From JACCYU01 sp050740315 (lineage in GTDB: Bacteria > Pseudomonadota > Gammaproteobacteria > JACCYU01), in contig JBOIDC010000010.1 of assembly GCA_050740315.1 (NCBI GenBank), positions 1 through 64,000 on the forward strand: a stretch of 64,000 nt of DNA, read 5' to 3'. Shown piece by piece: positions 37,875 through 46,610 of this stretch (position 1 is the stretch's first letter; every line of letters begins with the position of its first letter). A model generated the notes under the pieces. It saw nothing but the letters and a program-made list of their open reading frames with translations. It was not told the DNA's origin and made no database searches. Made by a program: the position numbers and the translations under genes.

Positions 37875-39413
37875 GTGCGCGGCGTAATCGCGGCGGGTCA
37901 TGAGCTTACGGCGCAGGCCGCGGAGATGGTCTTGCGCGAGGGCGGCAACGCCTTCGACGCGATCGTGGCGGCGCACTTCGCCGCCTGCGCCGCCGAGCCG
38001 GTGCTGGCCTCGCTGGGCGGCGGTGGTTTCCTGCTGGCGAAGCCCGCGGGCGAGCGGCCGCTGGTGTTCGATTTCTTCGTGCACACGCCTTACACCAAGC
38101 GTGCGCCGGACGCCATCGATGCGCGTGAGATCTGGATCGATTTCGGCACCGCCCGGCAAACGTTTCACATCGGGCGCGGCACCTGCGCGACGCCGGGCTC
38201 GGTGAAAGGCGCGTTCGAAATCCAGCGGCGCCTGTGCACCATGCCCATGCGCGAGCTGTGCGCGCCCGCCATCCGCTATGCGCGTGAGGGCGTGCGCATG
38301 AACGCCTTGCTGGCCTACATCGCCGGCGTTGTACATCCGATTTATGCCGGTGGCGAGGCCGCGCGCGCGATCTATGGCGGTAGCGGACCCGAGGCGCGGC
38401 TGGTGGAAGGCGATGTCGTTCGTCAACCCGCGCTGGCGGATACGCTGGAGGCGCTGGCGGTCGAGGGCGATGACCTGTTTTATCGCGGCGAGATCGCGCA
38501 GCTCGTCGCGCGCGAATGCGAACACGGCGGCCTGCTCACCCGCGCGGACTTCGAGCGCTACGCGGTGGAACTGCGCGCGCCGTTGATCACCGATTATCGC
38601 GATGTGAGCATCATGACCAATCCGCCGCCGTCGTCCGGCGGCATTCTGATCGCGTTCGCGCTCAAGCTGCTGAACGGCCTGCGCCTGCGCAATCATCCCT
38701 TCGGCTCCGCCCGGCATCTGCGGCTGCTCGCCAACGTGATGGACGCCACGCAAAAGGCGCGCGTGGAAGCACTTCTGCCCGACGGTTATCTGGATGACCG
38801 GCGTCTGCTGGATGGGCGTTACCTTGAGCTTTATCGCCGGCAGATCCTAGGACACCCGCGTGCTTCGCGCGGCACCACCCACATCAGCGTGATCGACGGC
38901 CGGGGCAACGTGGCGACCATGAGCATCTCCAACGGCGAGGGTTGCGGCGAGATCGTGCCGGGTACCGGCATCATGCTCAACAACATGCTGGGTGAGGACG
39001 ACTTGAGCCCGCACGGCTTGCAGGCGTGGCGCGCAGGGCTTCGCATGAGTTCGATGATGGCGCCGAGCCTGGTGCTGCGGCCGAACGGCGATTTGATCGC
39101 GACCGGTTCCGGCGGTTCGAATCGTATCCGCACCGCCATTTTGCAGGTGCTGAGCAATCTTATCGATTTCGATATGGACGTGGAGCCCGCGGTGTGCAGT
39201 CCCCGCATTCATCTTGAAGGCAGCCGCCTGAGCCTGGAAGGCGGCCTCGATGTCGAGAAGCTCGATCCGTTGCTGGCCGCTTTCCCTGAACATGAGACGT
39301 GGCCCGAGTTGAACCTGTTCTTTGGCGGCGCGCACACCGTGATGCGGTCGGGGCGCGAGTTCCGCGGCGCCGGTGATCCGCGCCGCGGCGGCGTTGTGCG
39401 GATCGTCGCTTAG
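37875..39413 (+). CDS. Gamma-glutamyltransferase family protein
   Basis: A 512-residue Ntn-hydrolase. Family hallmarks: GVIAAGHELTAQAAEMVLREGGNAFDA, SLGGGGFLL, and the autoprocessing site RGTTHISVIDGRGN, where the second Thr would become the catalytic N-terminal nucleophile after cleavage into large and small chains. MTNPPPSSGGILI and TGSGGSNRIRTAI line the substrate site. Start is a GTG and there is no signal peptide, unlike periplasmic Ggt, so it may be a cytoplasmic (YwrD-like) member. It is convergent with the GGDEF gene. Confidence 0.87.
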   Translation: MRGVIAAGHELTAQAAEMVLREGGNAFDAIVAAHFAACAAEPVLASLGGGGFLLAKPAGERPLVFDFFVHTPYTKRAPDAIDAREIWIDFGTARQTFHIGRGTCATPGSVKGAFEIQRRLCTMPMRELCAPAIRYAREGVRMNALLAYIAGVVHPIYAGGEAARAIYGGSGPEARLVEGDVVRQPALADTLEALAVEGDDLFYRGEIAQLVARECEHGGLLTRADFERYAVELRAPLITDYRDVSIMTNPPPSSGGILIAFALKLLNGLRLRNHPFGSARHLRLLANVMDATQKARVEALLPDGYLDDRRLLDGRYLELYRRQILGHPRASRGTTHISVIDGRGNVATMSISNGEGCGEIVPGTGIMLNNMLGEDDLSPHGLQAWRAGLRMSSMMAPSLVLRPNGDLIATGSGGSNRIRTAILQVLSNLIDFDMDVEPAVCSPRIHLEGSRLSLEGGLDVEKLDPLLAAFPEHETWPELNLFFGGAHTVMRSGREFRGAGDPRRGGVVRIVA

Positions 39414-39434
39414 AAGCGCGGCAGAATATACTAC

Positions 39435-40385
39435 TTACCCGGTCGATACGTTGATCGTCGGTGACCAGCAAGTATGGCGACTGCCATCGGTGGTCACCAC
39501 CGCGCCCTTGCCGTTGTGCTTGGCCTCGTACAGCGCCGCGTCAGCGTAGCGCAGTACGGTGTCGCCCTGCCAGCCGAGCTGATGCTGGCACACGCCCGCG
39601 CTTATTTGCAGGCATACCGTGTCCCCCGTCTCCGTGGTCAGCGGTTCGTTGCGAAAGGCATTGCCCAGGCGTACCAGCACCTCTGCCGCGGCGTTCATAT
39701 CCACGTTCCACAGCAGCAGCACGAATTCGTCGCCGCCCCAGCGCGCGATCCAGTCGCCTTTGCGCATGCCGGCGCTGATGGTGTCGACCAGGCGTTTCAA
39801 ACACAGATCGCCGAAGTGATGACCGTGCCGGTCGTTGATCTGCTTGAGGTTGTCGAGATCGATAAAGGCCAGCGTGTATCCGGATCCATCGCGCGCCGCG
39901 CGTGCGGTGTCGCTGTGCAAGTGCTCGGCGCCGGCGCGGCGGTTGAACGCGCCGGTAAGGAAGTCGCGCATGGCGCTGGTGGTGAGGGTGCGGTTACGAT
40001 GTTCCAAAAGCTCGACCGTGCGTTGCACCTCGCTCATGAGCCTGCCCGCCAGGTCGCGGTGCCCGGCGGGAAGCGCGGGCATGCGGCGTTCGTCCGCGTA
40101 TTCGCCAAGCGCCAGCGCGCTCAGTGCGATCGGCGCCAGGAGACGATGGATGCCGTACGCGGACAGCCCCGCGCCAATGATCAAGGCAATCGCCGCGACC
40201 GCGAGCGTCTCCCACAGCGCGCCCACGGCGGCATTCGTGACCGATACGTAGACCAGCACACCGATCAGTGGCAGGCAAGTGCCAGCGAGGGCCACACCAA
40301 GTAACTTGCCCACATAGCAGCGGGGCAGCAGGCCCGATAAAAGCTGGTAGAAAGCGAGGGGGGAACGGTGCATGCGGCGGTCCAT
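39435..40385 (-). CDS. Membrane diguanylate cyclase (GGDEF)
   Basis: A 316-residue protein with two hydrophobic helices (about residues 28-50 and 62-84) and a GGDEF domain. It reads DFLTGAFNRRAG, FIDLDNLKQINDRHGH, then RKGDWIARWGGDEFVLLL. The intact GGDEF implies active synthesis of c-di-GMP from GTP. RKGD five residues before GGDEF matches the R-x-x-D inhibitory site, so product inhibition is likely. There is no input domain other than the membrane region. It could oppose the HD-GYP protein at 3.9-5.2 kb. Confidence 0.9.
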   Translation of the reverse strand: MDRRMHRSPLAFYQLLSGLLPRCYVGKLLGVALAGTCLPLIGVLVYVSVTNAAVGALWETLAVAAIALIIGAGLSAYGIHRLLAPIALSALALGEYADERRMPALPAGHRDLAGRLMSEVQRTVELLEHRNRTLTTSAMRDFLTGAFNRRAGAEHLHSDTARAARDGSGYTLAFIDLDNLKQINDRHGHHFGDLCLKRLVDTISAGMRKGDWIARWGGDEFVLLLWNVDMNAAAEVLVRLGNAFRNEPLTTETGDTVCLQISAGVCQHQLGWQGDTVLRYADAALYEAKHNGKGAVVTTDGSRHTCWSPTINVSTG

Positions 40386-40714
40386 GTGCCAGGCAATGCG
40401 CCATTTTCGATCAAGGACGCATAGCGGAACCGTACCTGTGTCACAGTCCAGAAATAAAGCTCGGGCACAGGCGCGGTGAAGTACCGCATGACCAACTGCC
40501 GGGTTAGCGACTCATGCCCCGGGCGAGTGATGTCTGGAAGAGCCCCGCGCCGGGCTCTAAAGGTCGTTTTAGGGAAGCTCTGACAGTCCGTCCTGGATTT
40601 TTCAGCGCACGAAAGCGAAAAACGCCCTCGTAAATGGAGATGGCACTTTCCTTTTCAACGGCCCGCGGCCGTCGAAAATGGCGGCACTTCCACCGCAGGA
40701 ACCAGTAAGGTTCC
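40386..40714. other. Intergenic region between porin and diguanylate cyclase genes
   Basis: About 330 bases with no credible gene. A 7-bp stem (AGGAACC/GGTTCCT, 40697-40715) at the end of the porin gene could weakly terminate it. The right part must hold the promoter of the GGDEF gene, but no clear consensus is visible. Confidence 0.5.
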
Positions 40715-42031
40715 TTAGAATTTCATCTCAACCCACACCCAGGCCTTGTTTAGGTCAAAAGCCTGCTTGCCGTCGCTGATCGCGCCGTTGCGCGCGAGAT
40801 TCAGCGCGTTGTCATCGGCATCGTAGGCGGCGTATTTGAGTCCCAGCGTGTAGTGTTCCCAGAAGCCCTTGGTGACCACGACGTCCCACTCCGTACCATA
40901 ATCGTAGCCGCCGCTGTCGGCCGAGAGGTCGTGATATACGAGCATGGCGGTCGCGTCGTAGACTGTTGCGGTTACGGTGCCGTACAGGTCCTCGACGCCA
41001 TCGGGGGGCGTGATGAGAAATCGATCGGCCCAGCCCTGGAAAGCATGATTAGTGCCGAGTGGGGTCTGGAAGGCGCTGGTACCGTCGCCTTCCAATACCT
41101 CATAGCTTGCCTTGAACGCCAGCGAGGTCAGCGCGGCGCTGTCGAAGGTTTGACCGAGCCCCAGCTCGCCCAGGTAGTAGTTCACATCCACGTCGTTGGC
41201 GTTCTCGCCGTAATCCGTCTGCTTGGCGAACTCGGCCGTGTAAAGCAGGCTTGCGCCGGTACCGCCAAGAGCGGGCCCGCCCTGCACACGCCCGCCGTAG
41301 GTCGCGGTGGAGAAAAACTCGGCGGTGTCGCTCTCAAAGTCGAGCAGATACCCGTAAGACTCCAGCGCAGCCCATTCAAGCCCGTCGTACTTGAGCTTGA
41401 GCGCGTGGCCATCCATCCTGAAGTCCGACCGATCCGGCAATGGGTTGTCTTCGCCGAAGATGCGGTTGACGTTCCAGATATACGAGTAGTCGATACTGGC
41501 GGCGGAAAACGGTTCGCCGGTGAAGCGCGCGGCATCGAAGCTCTGCCAGTTTTGCCGCCACAGGATGTTGCCCAAGAAGCGGTGCAGCGGATCTTCGCGG
41601 TGGGTGATCTCCTGACGACCGGCGCGCAACTCGCTGTTGAGCAGCCCCGCGAAGCTCAAATAAGCCTGATTGATCTCGGTGCCCTCCGGGTCGACTACCG
41701 CGGCGCGATCCGTGACGCCGTTCGTGCCGCCATCGTTGTACAGATCATTGCCGATCGCGCGCACGTCCTCGAACTGCAGATAAGCTCTGAACCCGTGGAA
41801 CAGGCCGGTCGTATAGCCAAGCGCCGTGCGCAGGGTATTGGCATTGGCGTCTTCCACGGCCGGCAACTGATCATCCTCGACGTGTTCGAAGCGATACCTC
41901 AGGTAAAGATCGACCTTGCCGCCACTCAAGGCGCCCCAGAAATCGTCGGCTGCCACCGGCGCGGGTACGACGACGGCGGTCAAGCAGATGCTCAAGATAA
42001 CGCCGTGTTTCAGGCGCGAGTAAATGGGCAT
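40715..42031 (-). CDS. Outer-membrane beta-barrel porin (alginate-export-like)
   Basis: A 438-residue protein with a signal peptide (VILSICLTAVVVPAPVAA) and a mature chain full of alternating polar/hydrophobic strands (VDLYLRYRFEHVEDD, FRAYLQFEDVRA). It ends in the outer-membrane consensus aromatic residue (VWVEMKF). The sections LRAGRQEITHREDP and LGYTTGLFHGFRAYLQFE resemble the alginate-export/OprB-like group. Lying downstream of narK on the same strand in a nitrate-assimilation locus, it may admit nitrate or another anion across the outer membrane; this is an inference from position. Confidence 0.75.
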   Translation of the reverse strand: MPIYSRLKHGVILSICLTAVVVPAPVAADDFWGALSGGKVDLYLRYRFEHVEDDQLPAVEDANANTLRTALGYTTGLFHGFRAYLQFEDVRAIGNDLYNDGGTNGVTDRAAVVDPEGTEINQAYLSFAGLLNSELRAGRQEITHREDPLHRFLGNILWRQNWQSFDAARFTGEPFSAASIDYSYIWNVNRIFGEDNPLPDRSDFRMDGHALKLKYDGLEWAALESYGYLLDFESDTAEFFSTATYGGRVQGGPALGGTGASLLYTAEFAKQTDYGENANDVDVNYYLGELGLGQTFDSAALTSLAFKASYEVLEGDGTSAFQTPLGTNHAFQGWADRFLITPPDGVEDLYGTVTATVYDATAMLVYHDLSADSGGYDYGTEWDVVVTKGFWEHYTLGLKYAAYDADDNALNLARNGAISDGKQAFDLNKAWVWVEMKF

Positions 42032-42127
42032 GTCTAATTTTTCCGTGTTCTGTGGGCTGCTTCAGGAACGATTTAATGACCCGCGGTTGGGCTGATCCGT
42101 GTCGCCGCAAGCGAAACATTTCATCAT

Positions 42128-42160
42128 GCGCCTCACCCGATCCGGGATCGGGTGAGGCGC
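42128..42160. other. Perfect 15-bp inverted repeat between porin and narK
   Basis: GCGCCTCACCCGATC at 42128-42142 and its exact complement at 42146-42160 enclose a 3-base loop, giving a very stable stem. No T-run follows on either strand. It could act as a processing or attenuation stem setting different narK and porin levels, or as a protein-binding site. It lies about 95 bases upstream of the porin ATG. Confidence 0.65.
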
Positions 42161-42229
42161 CCCAGGCTCATCTTAGCGCAGCAGAAAACTGTGCATCGAG
42201 TACTCGAACGGGACCGGGAACTTGAAACC

Positions 42230-42340
42230 TTACCATGCCTTGGGATCGGGTTTGCCCTTGTGCTTCCGGTGCAAGGTGGTGGCCCTGTGACCGTTGACGT
42301 TTTCCACCCCGGCATCACAAATGGAGATCGGAAAAGCCAT
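42230..42340 (-). CDS. Possible 36-residue small protein after narK
   Basis: A short frame begins 12 bases after the narK stop. It contains VENVNGHRATTLHRKHKGKP, basic and Asn/His/Lys-rich, and has coding-like composition. I cannot assign it, and it may equally be the 3' end of a decayed gene. No convincing ribosome site precedes it. Confidence 0.3.
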   Translation of the reverse strand: MAFPISICDAGVENVNGHRATTLHRKHKGKPDPKAW

Positions 42341-42352
42341 CCGCGTTCATGC

Positions 42353-43732
42353 TCAAGATTCCGCCATCGCGACGGCGGCTTTCGCGGGTTCGGTGTCGCC
42401 GGCGGTGCGCACGTAGCACCACCAGGTAACCGCCAGGCAGGCAACGTAGAACACCGCGAACAGCGCCAGCGCAAGCTCGGGCCCGCCGGTGGCCGTGATC
42501 GAGCGGCTGAAGCCCTGCGGGATCAAAAAGCCGCCATACGCGCCGATCGCCGAACTGAAGGCCAGCACCGCGGCCGCTTCAAAGCGGCCGCAACGTTCGG
42601 CGGTGACTCGCGCCGCCTCGCCGTGCCCCACAACTTCGGCCAGGCGATCACGCAGAAACACCGTCGGCACGATGCGAAACGTGGAGCCGTTGCCGATCCC
42701 CGTCGTTACGAACAGCACCATGAACATCGCTAGGAACGCGGCAAATGAGCCGCTTTCGAGTACGGCGATGACACCCAGCGCGGCGGCGAGCATGACCAGG
42801 AAATTCCAGAACGTCACCGTCGCCCCGCCGTAGCGATCACTGAGCCAGCCGCCCAGCGGTCGCGCCACCGAGCCGACCAGCGGCCCGAGGAACGCGAACT
42901 GCAAGGGGTTCAACTCCGGGAATTGCAGCTTGATGAGCAGCGGCAGCGCGGCCGAATAACCGATAAACGAGCCGAAGGTGCCGATGTAGAGAAACGAGAT
43001 GATCCAGGTATGCGAGCGCTTGAGGATCACGGACTGCTCCTGCAGGCTGGCCCGCGATACGCTGAGGTTATCCATAAACAACCAGGCGCACAAAGTGGCG
43101 GCCACGATCAGCGGCACCCACATCCAGCCAGCCCAGTGCAGCTCCGGCGCGGCACCCACGGCGGCGGCGCCCAGGCCGAGTACGCCCAAACCGATGACGG
43201 CGGGGACGATCAATTGCACAAAGCTCACCCCGATGTTGCCACCGGCCGCGTTGAGCCCCAGCGCCCAGCCCTTCTGGGAATCGGGGTAGAAATAGCTGAT
43301 GTTCGCCATGCTGGACGCGAAATTGCCGCCGCCCAGACCCGCCGTGCTCGCGATCAGCAGCATCAGCCAGTAAGGCGTGGACGGGTCTTGCACGAGCAGT
43401 GCGAGACCAATGGTCGGCACCAGCAACGCCGCGGCGCTGAACACGGTGAAGTTGCGTCCGCCGAAGATCGGTACCGCCGCGCCGTACGGCAGGCGCAAGG
43501 TGGCGCCGACCAAAGCCGGCAGCGACACCAGCCAGAACAGTTGCTCAGTCGAGTAGTCGAAGCCGGCGGCTTCGAGATTCACGGCGACCACGCTCCACAG
43601 CAGCCACACCGAAAAGCCCAGGAACTCCGCGAAGATCGAAAAGATCAGGTTGCGCTGCGCGACTTTCTTGCCAGTCGCCTCCCAGAAGGCGGGATCGTTC
43701 GGCCGCCAGTCGTGGATGGTGCGGCCGGTCAT
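42353..43732 (-). CDS. narK: Nitrate/nitrite transporter NarK (MFS)
   Basis: A 459-residue major-facilitator protein with about 12 helices. NarK features: FSVWLLWSVVAVNL in the first helix, VGATLRLPYGAAVPIFGGRN, the glycine-rich GLGGGNFASSMANISYFYP (nitrate signature) and the second LGGWLSDRYGGATVT plus GIGNGSTFRIVP. It imports nitrate, exchanging or co-transporting protons or nitrite. Its start overlaps the preceding 65-aa gene as ATGA. The genes for nitrate and nitrite reduction lie 6-13 kb upstream, separated by an accessory island. Confidence 0.92.
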   Translation of the reverse strand: MTGRTIHDWRPNDPAFWEATGKKVAQRNLIFSIFAEFLGFSVWLLWSVVAVNLEAAGFDYSTEQLFWLVSLPALVGATLRLPYGAAVPIFGGRNFTVFSAAALLVPTIGLALLVQDPSTPYWLMLLIASTAGLGGGNFASSMANISYFYPDSQKGWALGLNAAGGNIGVSFVQLIVPAVIGLGVLGLGAAAVGAAPELHWAGWMWVPLIVAATLCAWLFMDNLSVSRASLQEQSVILKRSHTWIISFLYIGTFGSFIGYSAALPLLIKLQFPELNPLQFAFLGPLVGSVARPLGGWLSDRYGGATVTFWNFLVMLAAALGVIAVLESGSFAAFLAMFMVLFVTTGIGNGSTFRIVPTVFLRDRLAEVVGHGEAARVTAERCGRFEAAAVLAFSSAIGAYGGFLIPQGFSRSITATGGPELALALFAVFYVACLAVTWWCYVRTAGDTEPAKAAVAMAES

Positions 43733-43926
43733 GAAGGCTCTCCGTCGACGATTCGCATCGGCGACTTGAGCTTCGTGACGGGTCGCGACGATCGATGGCT
43801 CTCGGGCCCGTTCAAACGTTGCGGTTCAAGCGCGGCGTCTGTGCCCGAGAACGCGGCGCTGGCGGCCTTCGCTAACGCGCGCCGACGGCGCAGATCGATC
43901 GGTATGACTTTGGCGGTGAGTTTCAT
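43729..43926 (-). CDS. Small basic protein coupled to narK
   Basis: A 65-residue protein (MKLTAKVIPIDLRRRRALAK at the N-terminus, then Ser/Pro-rich). The ribosome site GGAGAT precedes the ATG, its stop overlaps narK as ATGA, and a sigma-54 promoter lies about 100 bases upstream. These make translation credible. Function unknown: it may be a leader whose translation controls narK, or a small regulator of the transporter. No homology is recognised. Confidence 0.6.
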   Translation of the reverse strand: MKLTAKVIPIDLRRRRALAKAASAAFSGTDAALEPQRLNGPESHRSSRPVTKLKSPMRIVDGEPS

Positions 43927-44278
43927 CGTGAGATCTCCATTCGAGTCCAAGCGGCTATCGGGCAGACCCATCAAGCGTGGAACGCCGCAGCAAGTGTTTC
44001 TTGAGGGCGTTCCCCGATCGGTGGCAAGCGTTGTGCCAGGCGCGCGCTCGATTAAACAACTACGTACAAACAAGGACTTATGGTGAAGGCTGAGCAAACT
44101 GCGGAGCAGGCGGGCGCTCGAAAGTGCCTGATATTGGTTCATCGGGATGGTGTTGTGCCCGCGGATGGTGCGGCGCAGTACGATCAGGCGGGTAAAGAGC
44201 CGAGCGCGAATTCGATATGCCTGCGGCTCGGCTGCCGCGAGTACAGTGGCGCGGGTGCGCCTTGACCGAGAGCGACAC
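43927..44278. other. Promoter region of narK and left edge of the accessory island
   Basis: About 350 bases without a convincing gene. It contains the sigma-54 element at 44023-44039 (listed separately). Beyond it toward 44278 nothing is recognisable, and the pseudogene of the island begins. Confidence 0.6.
44023..44039 (-). promoter_or_regulatory. Sigma-54 promoter (-24/-12) of narK
   Basis: On the minus strand CTGGCAC-AACGC-TTGCC fits the RpoN consensus TGGCAC-N5-TTGC, with GG and GC 10 bases apart. It lies about 100 bases upstream of the 65-aa ORF that is coupled to narK. RpoN promoters are activated by enhancer-binding proteins such as NtrC, fitting nitrate assimilation. The activator sites were not located. 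Confidence 0.75.
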
Positions 44279-46263
44279 TCACTGATTGTCGCGATCTGAA
44301 GGCTGCGTCCCGTAGCCTCCAAATGCCGCCCTATCGGATGTCAGTTCAAATGAGCCTTGAAAGCGGCATGCAATGCCTCGACCGCGTCTATCGCGCCGGC
44401 CGAGCTGAGTCTGATGTTCCAGGAACCGGCGCAGCCGACCTTCCAGATCTTCGATCTTGTTGACCGTGCGCTCCATCGTGATGCCAAAGGAATGTACTGA
44501 GCTTTCCAGTCGCTTGAGGAAGTTCACCTTCATCATGCCAATCAGCAACTCCTCACGGCGCTGTTGATTGAAGGTCTGGATTTTTTCCCTCTCGTAGATC
44601 GATTTGAACTCTGGTTTGACGTAATGGGACGGATTGAAAAGCGACAGCTTGTAATTGGATATCTCATCGTTCAGCCTGTCATAGGACAGGAAGCGTCCTT
44701 TGATGTCGATTTCCGAGCAGATAGCGTCCGGCCTCTTCCGCTTGGGGAACTGACCAATTTGGGTCAAGGTGTTGCGGTAGTAGCGCTGAATGTACCTCCG
44801 CGAGCGGGCAATGGTGAGCTCGTCAAGGAGTGTGAAGAACCCCGCCCATTAGCTCTCTAGCGTCTTTCTCACCAGCTTTCCGAGCCCATTCCATGAAGGC
44901 TTTTTGGGCAACGGCCAGAGTGTCCTTAATGCTGTGAATGCCAAAACTCTGGGAAAACGCGGCATCCTTACCTTCGGTGACAAAGTATATCTGGTTGCGC
45001 AAATCCTTCAGGTCGTTGTTCACCGGAGTCGCCGACAGCAGCAGAACCTTGGTCTTGACGCCAGACTGAATGATGTCTTCCATCAGCCGCTCATAGCGAC
45101 TTTTCCGTACGATATTGCCGTTCTCGTCCCGCTTTTCCTTTACGTTGTTGCGGAAGTTATGCGACTCATCGATAACGATGAGATCAAAATTCCCCCAGTT
45201 CAGCGTAGCGAGGTCGACCCCATCCGCGCTCCCGTACTCGCGGGAGAGGTCGGTGTGGGAGAGCACGGTGTATGCGAAGCGATCTCTGAGGAAAGGGTTC
45301 AACTCGCTGTTATTCTGAGCGAGGTATATGGTCCAGTTGACACGCAGCTTCTTGGGGCACAGCACGAGAACACGGTGATTGCGCAATTCAAAATACTTGA
45401 TGACAGCGAGCGCAGAATATGTCTTTCCGAGACCGACGCTGTCCGCGAGAACACAGCCATTGTGTGCATTGATCTTGTGAATCGCGCCTTTAACACCGTC
45501 CTTCTGGAAGTCGAATAGTGTCTTCCAGATGTCGGTATCGACGATAGCTGTCTGCTCGAACAGCCGCGCATCTTCGGCTTGGCCGGAGAGGAATTTCTCG
45601 AAAACATGGTATAGCGTCTTGAAGTAGATGAACTCTGGCGCATGGTTGACGTAGAGCTGCTCCAGATAGCGCAACACCTCCTGTTTGACGTCGGCGACGA
45701 GTTTTATTGTCTTCCCAGATGCTGTCGAACCAAGCCCTGAGGTCCGCCCGATCACGATCGCTATCGACGATCAGATTGAGTTCGATGTTTGGAGTGGCTG
45801 CTAGCCCGAGGCCCCGTCGGGTGAAGTTGGAGCTGCCCATAATGGCATGTTCGCGATGGCCATCGTGGACGTGATAGAGCTTTCCATGCAACAGGTTGGC
45901 CTGACGTATCGAGCGGATTTCGACCACGGGCGACCTCCTTCTGTTGCAGCCGGTTGGCCAACGCGAGGCCTTCGTCCTCTATCTTGAAGGATTTCTTGTC
46001 AGTCTTATCCGGGTCGAGTGATGAGATGAATCGTGGTTCTCCGAATAAGAACCGCAGCTCATTGATCTCCTCAAGCTCCCGTCGTATGCGTAGATCGTGA
46101 AATACGCGGAAACGATGGAAATCGCGCTTCCCTCGGAAATGCGGGTCATAAGGAAATCAGCGACCGTTCCCCGACTGTGGTTATCCCTGATGCCGTACAT
46201 CGGCGACAACGTGGCCTTATTCACTTTGCCGGCTGTCGCGCTGTTGATTTGATCACGCTCCAT
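44279..46263 (-). pseudogene. Frameshifted PLD-domain SNF2-type helicase (defence-associated)
   Basis: Read from 46263 downward, one protein appears in successive frames. N-terminus VSAYFTIYAYDG shifts near 46080 to ELEEINELRFLFGEPRF. It shifts near 45925 to a phospholipase-D-like part (HGKLYHV, HAIMGSSNFTRRGL), and near 45710 to the helicase core (VLADSVGLGKTYSALAV Walker A; LIVIDESHNFRN; LLLSATPVNNDL). It shifts near 44840 to FFTLLDELTIARSRR. At least four shifts, and the second helicase domain is missing (stop at 44279). PLD/SNF2 helicases of this type are familiar from restriction-like systems with an Eco57I-type methylase, which is absent here. It is a dead gene. Confidence 0.75.
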
Positions 46264-46275
46264 GGTCCCCGCCCG

Positions 46276-46479
46276 TCATACTCGGTCATCTTGCCGCTTT
46301 GCGTACGGCATGGCCTTCCGGCTTTCGATCCAGTCATCGATGTCGGCGTGCTTGAATCGCCACTGACCGCGGAACTTGAAAGCTGGCAGCCCGCCTTTCT
46401 GGGCCATCGTATAGACGATCTTCTCCGCCACCTTCAGCAAGTGTGTCACCTCTGGCAGCGTTAGGATCTCGTCCGGCAT
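46276..46479 (-). CDS. AlpA/excisionase-type HTH DNA-binding protein
   Basis: A 67-residue protein with EILTLPEVTHLLKVAEKIVY and GLPAFKFRGQWRFKHADIDD, the pattern of excisionase-family MerR-like winged helices (residues about 4-56). The ribosome site AGGGG precedes the ATG. It sits just upstream of the broken PLD/SNF2 helicase on the same strand, the place where such HTH genes are found with helicase-methylase restriction loci. It is intact and probably a regulator. Confidence 0.75.
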   Translation of the reverse strand: MPDEILTLPEVTHLLKVAEKIVYTMAQKGGLPAFKFRGQWRFKHADIDDWIESRKAMPYAKRQDDRV

Positions 46480-46610
46480 TGCTTAGCCCCTTCCCGGAAT
46501 GGGATGACAGAGAATGCCGAATATTGCCAGTATAATTCCAGTGGAAGCAATGTCCCGGGGACGCGGAACACGGCGGAGGAGCCGCTGTGGCTACTGGCAG
46601 GGGATCGATC

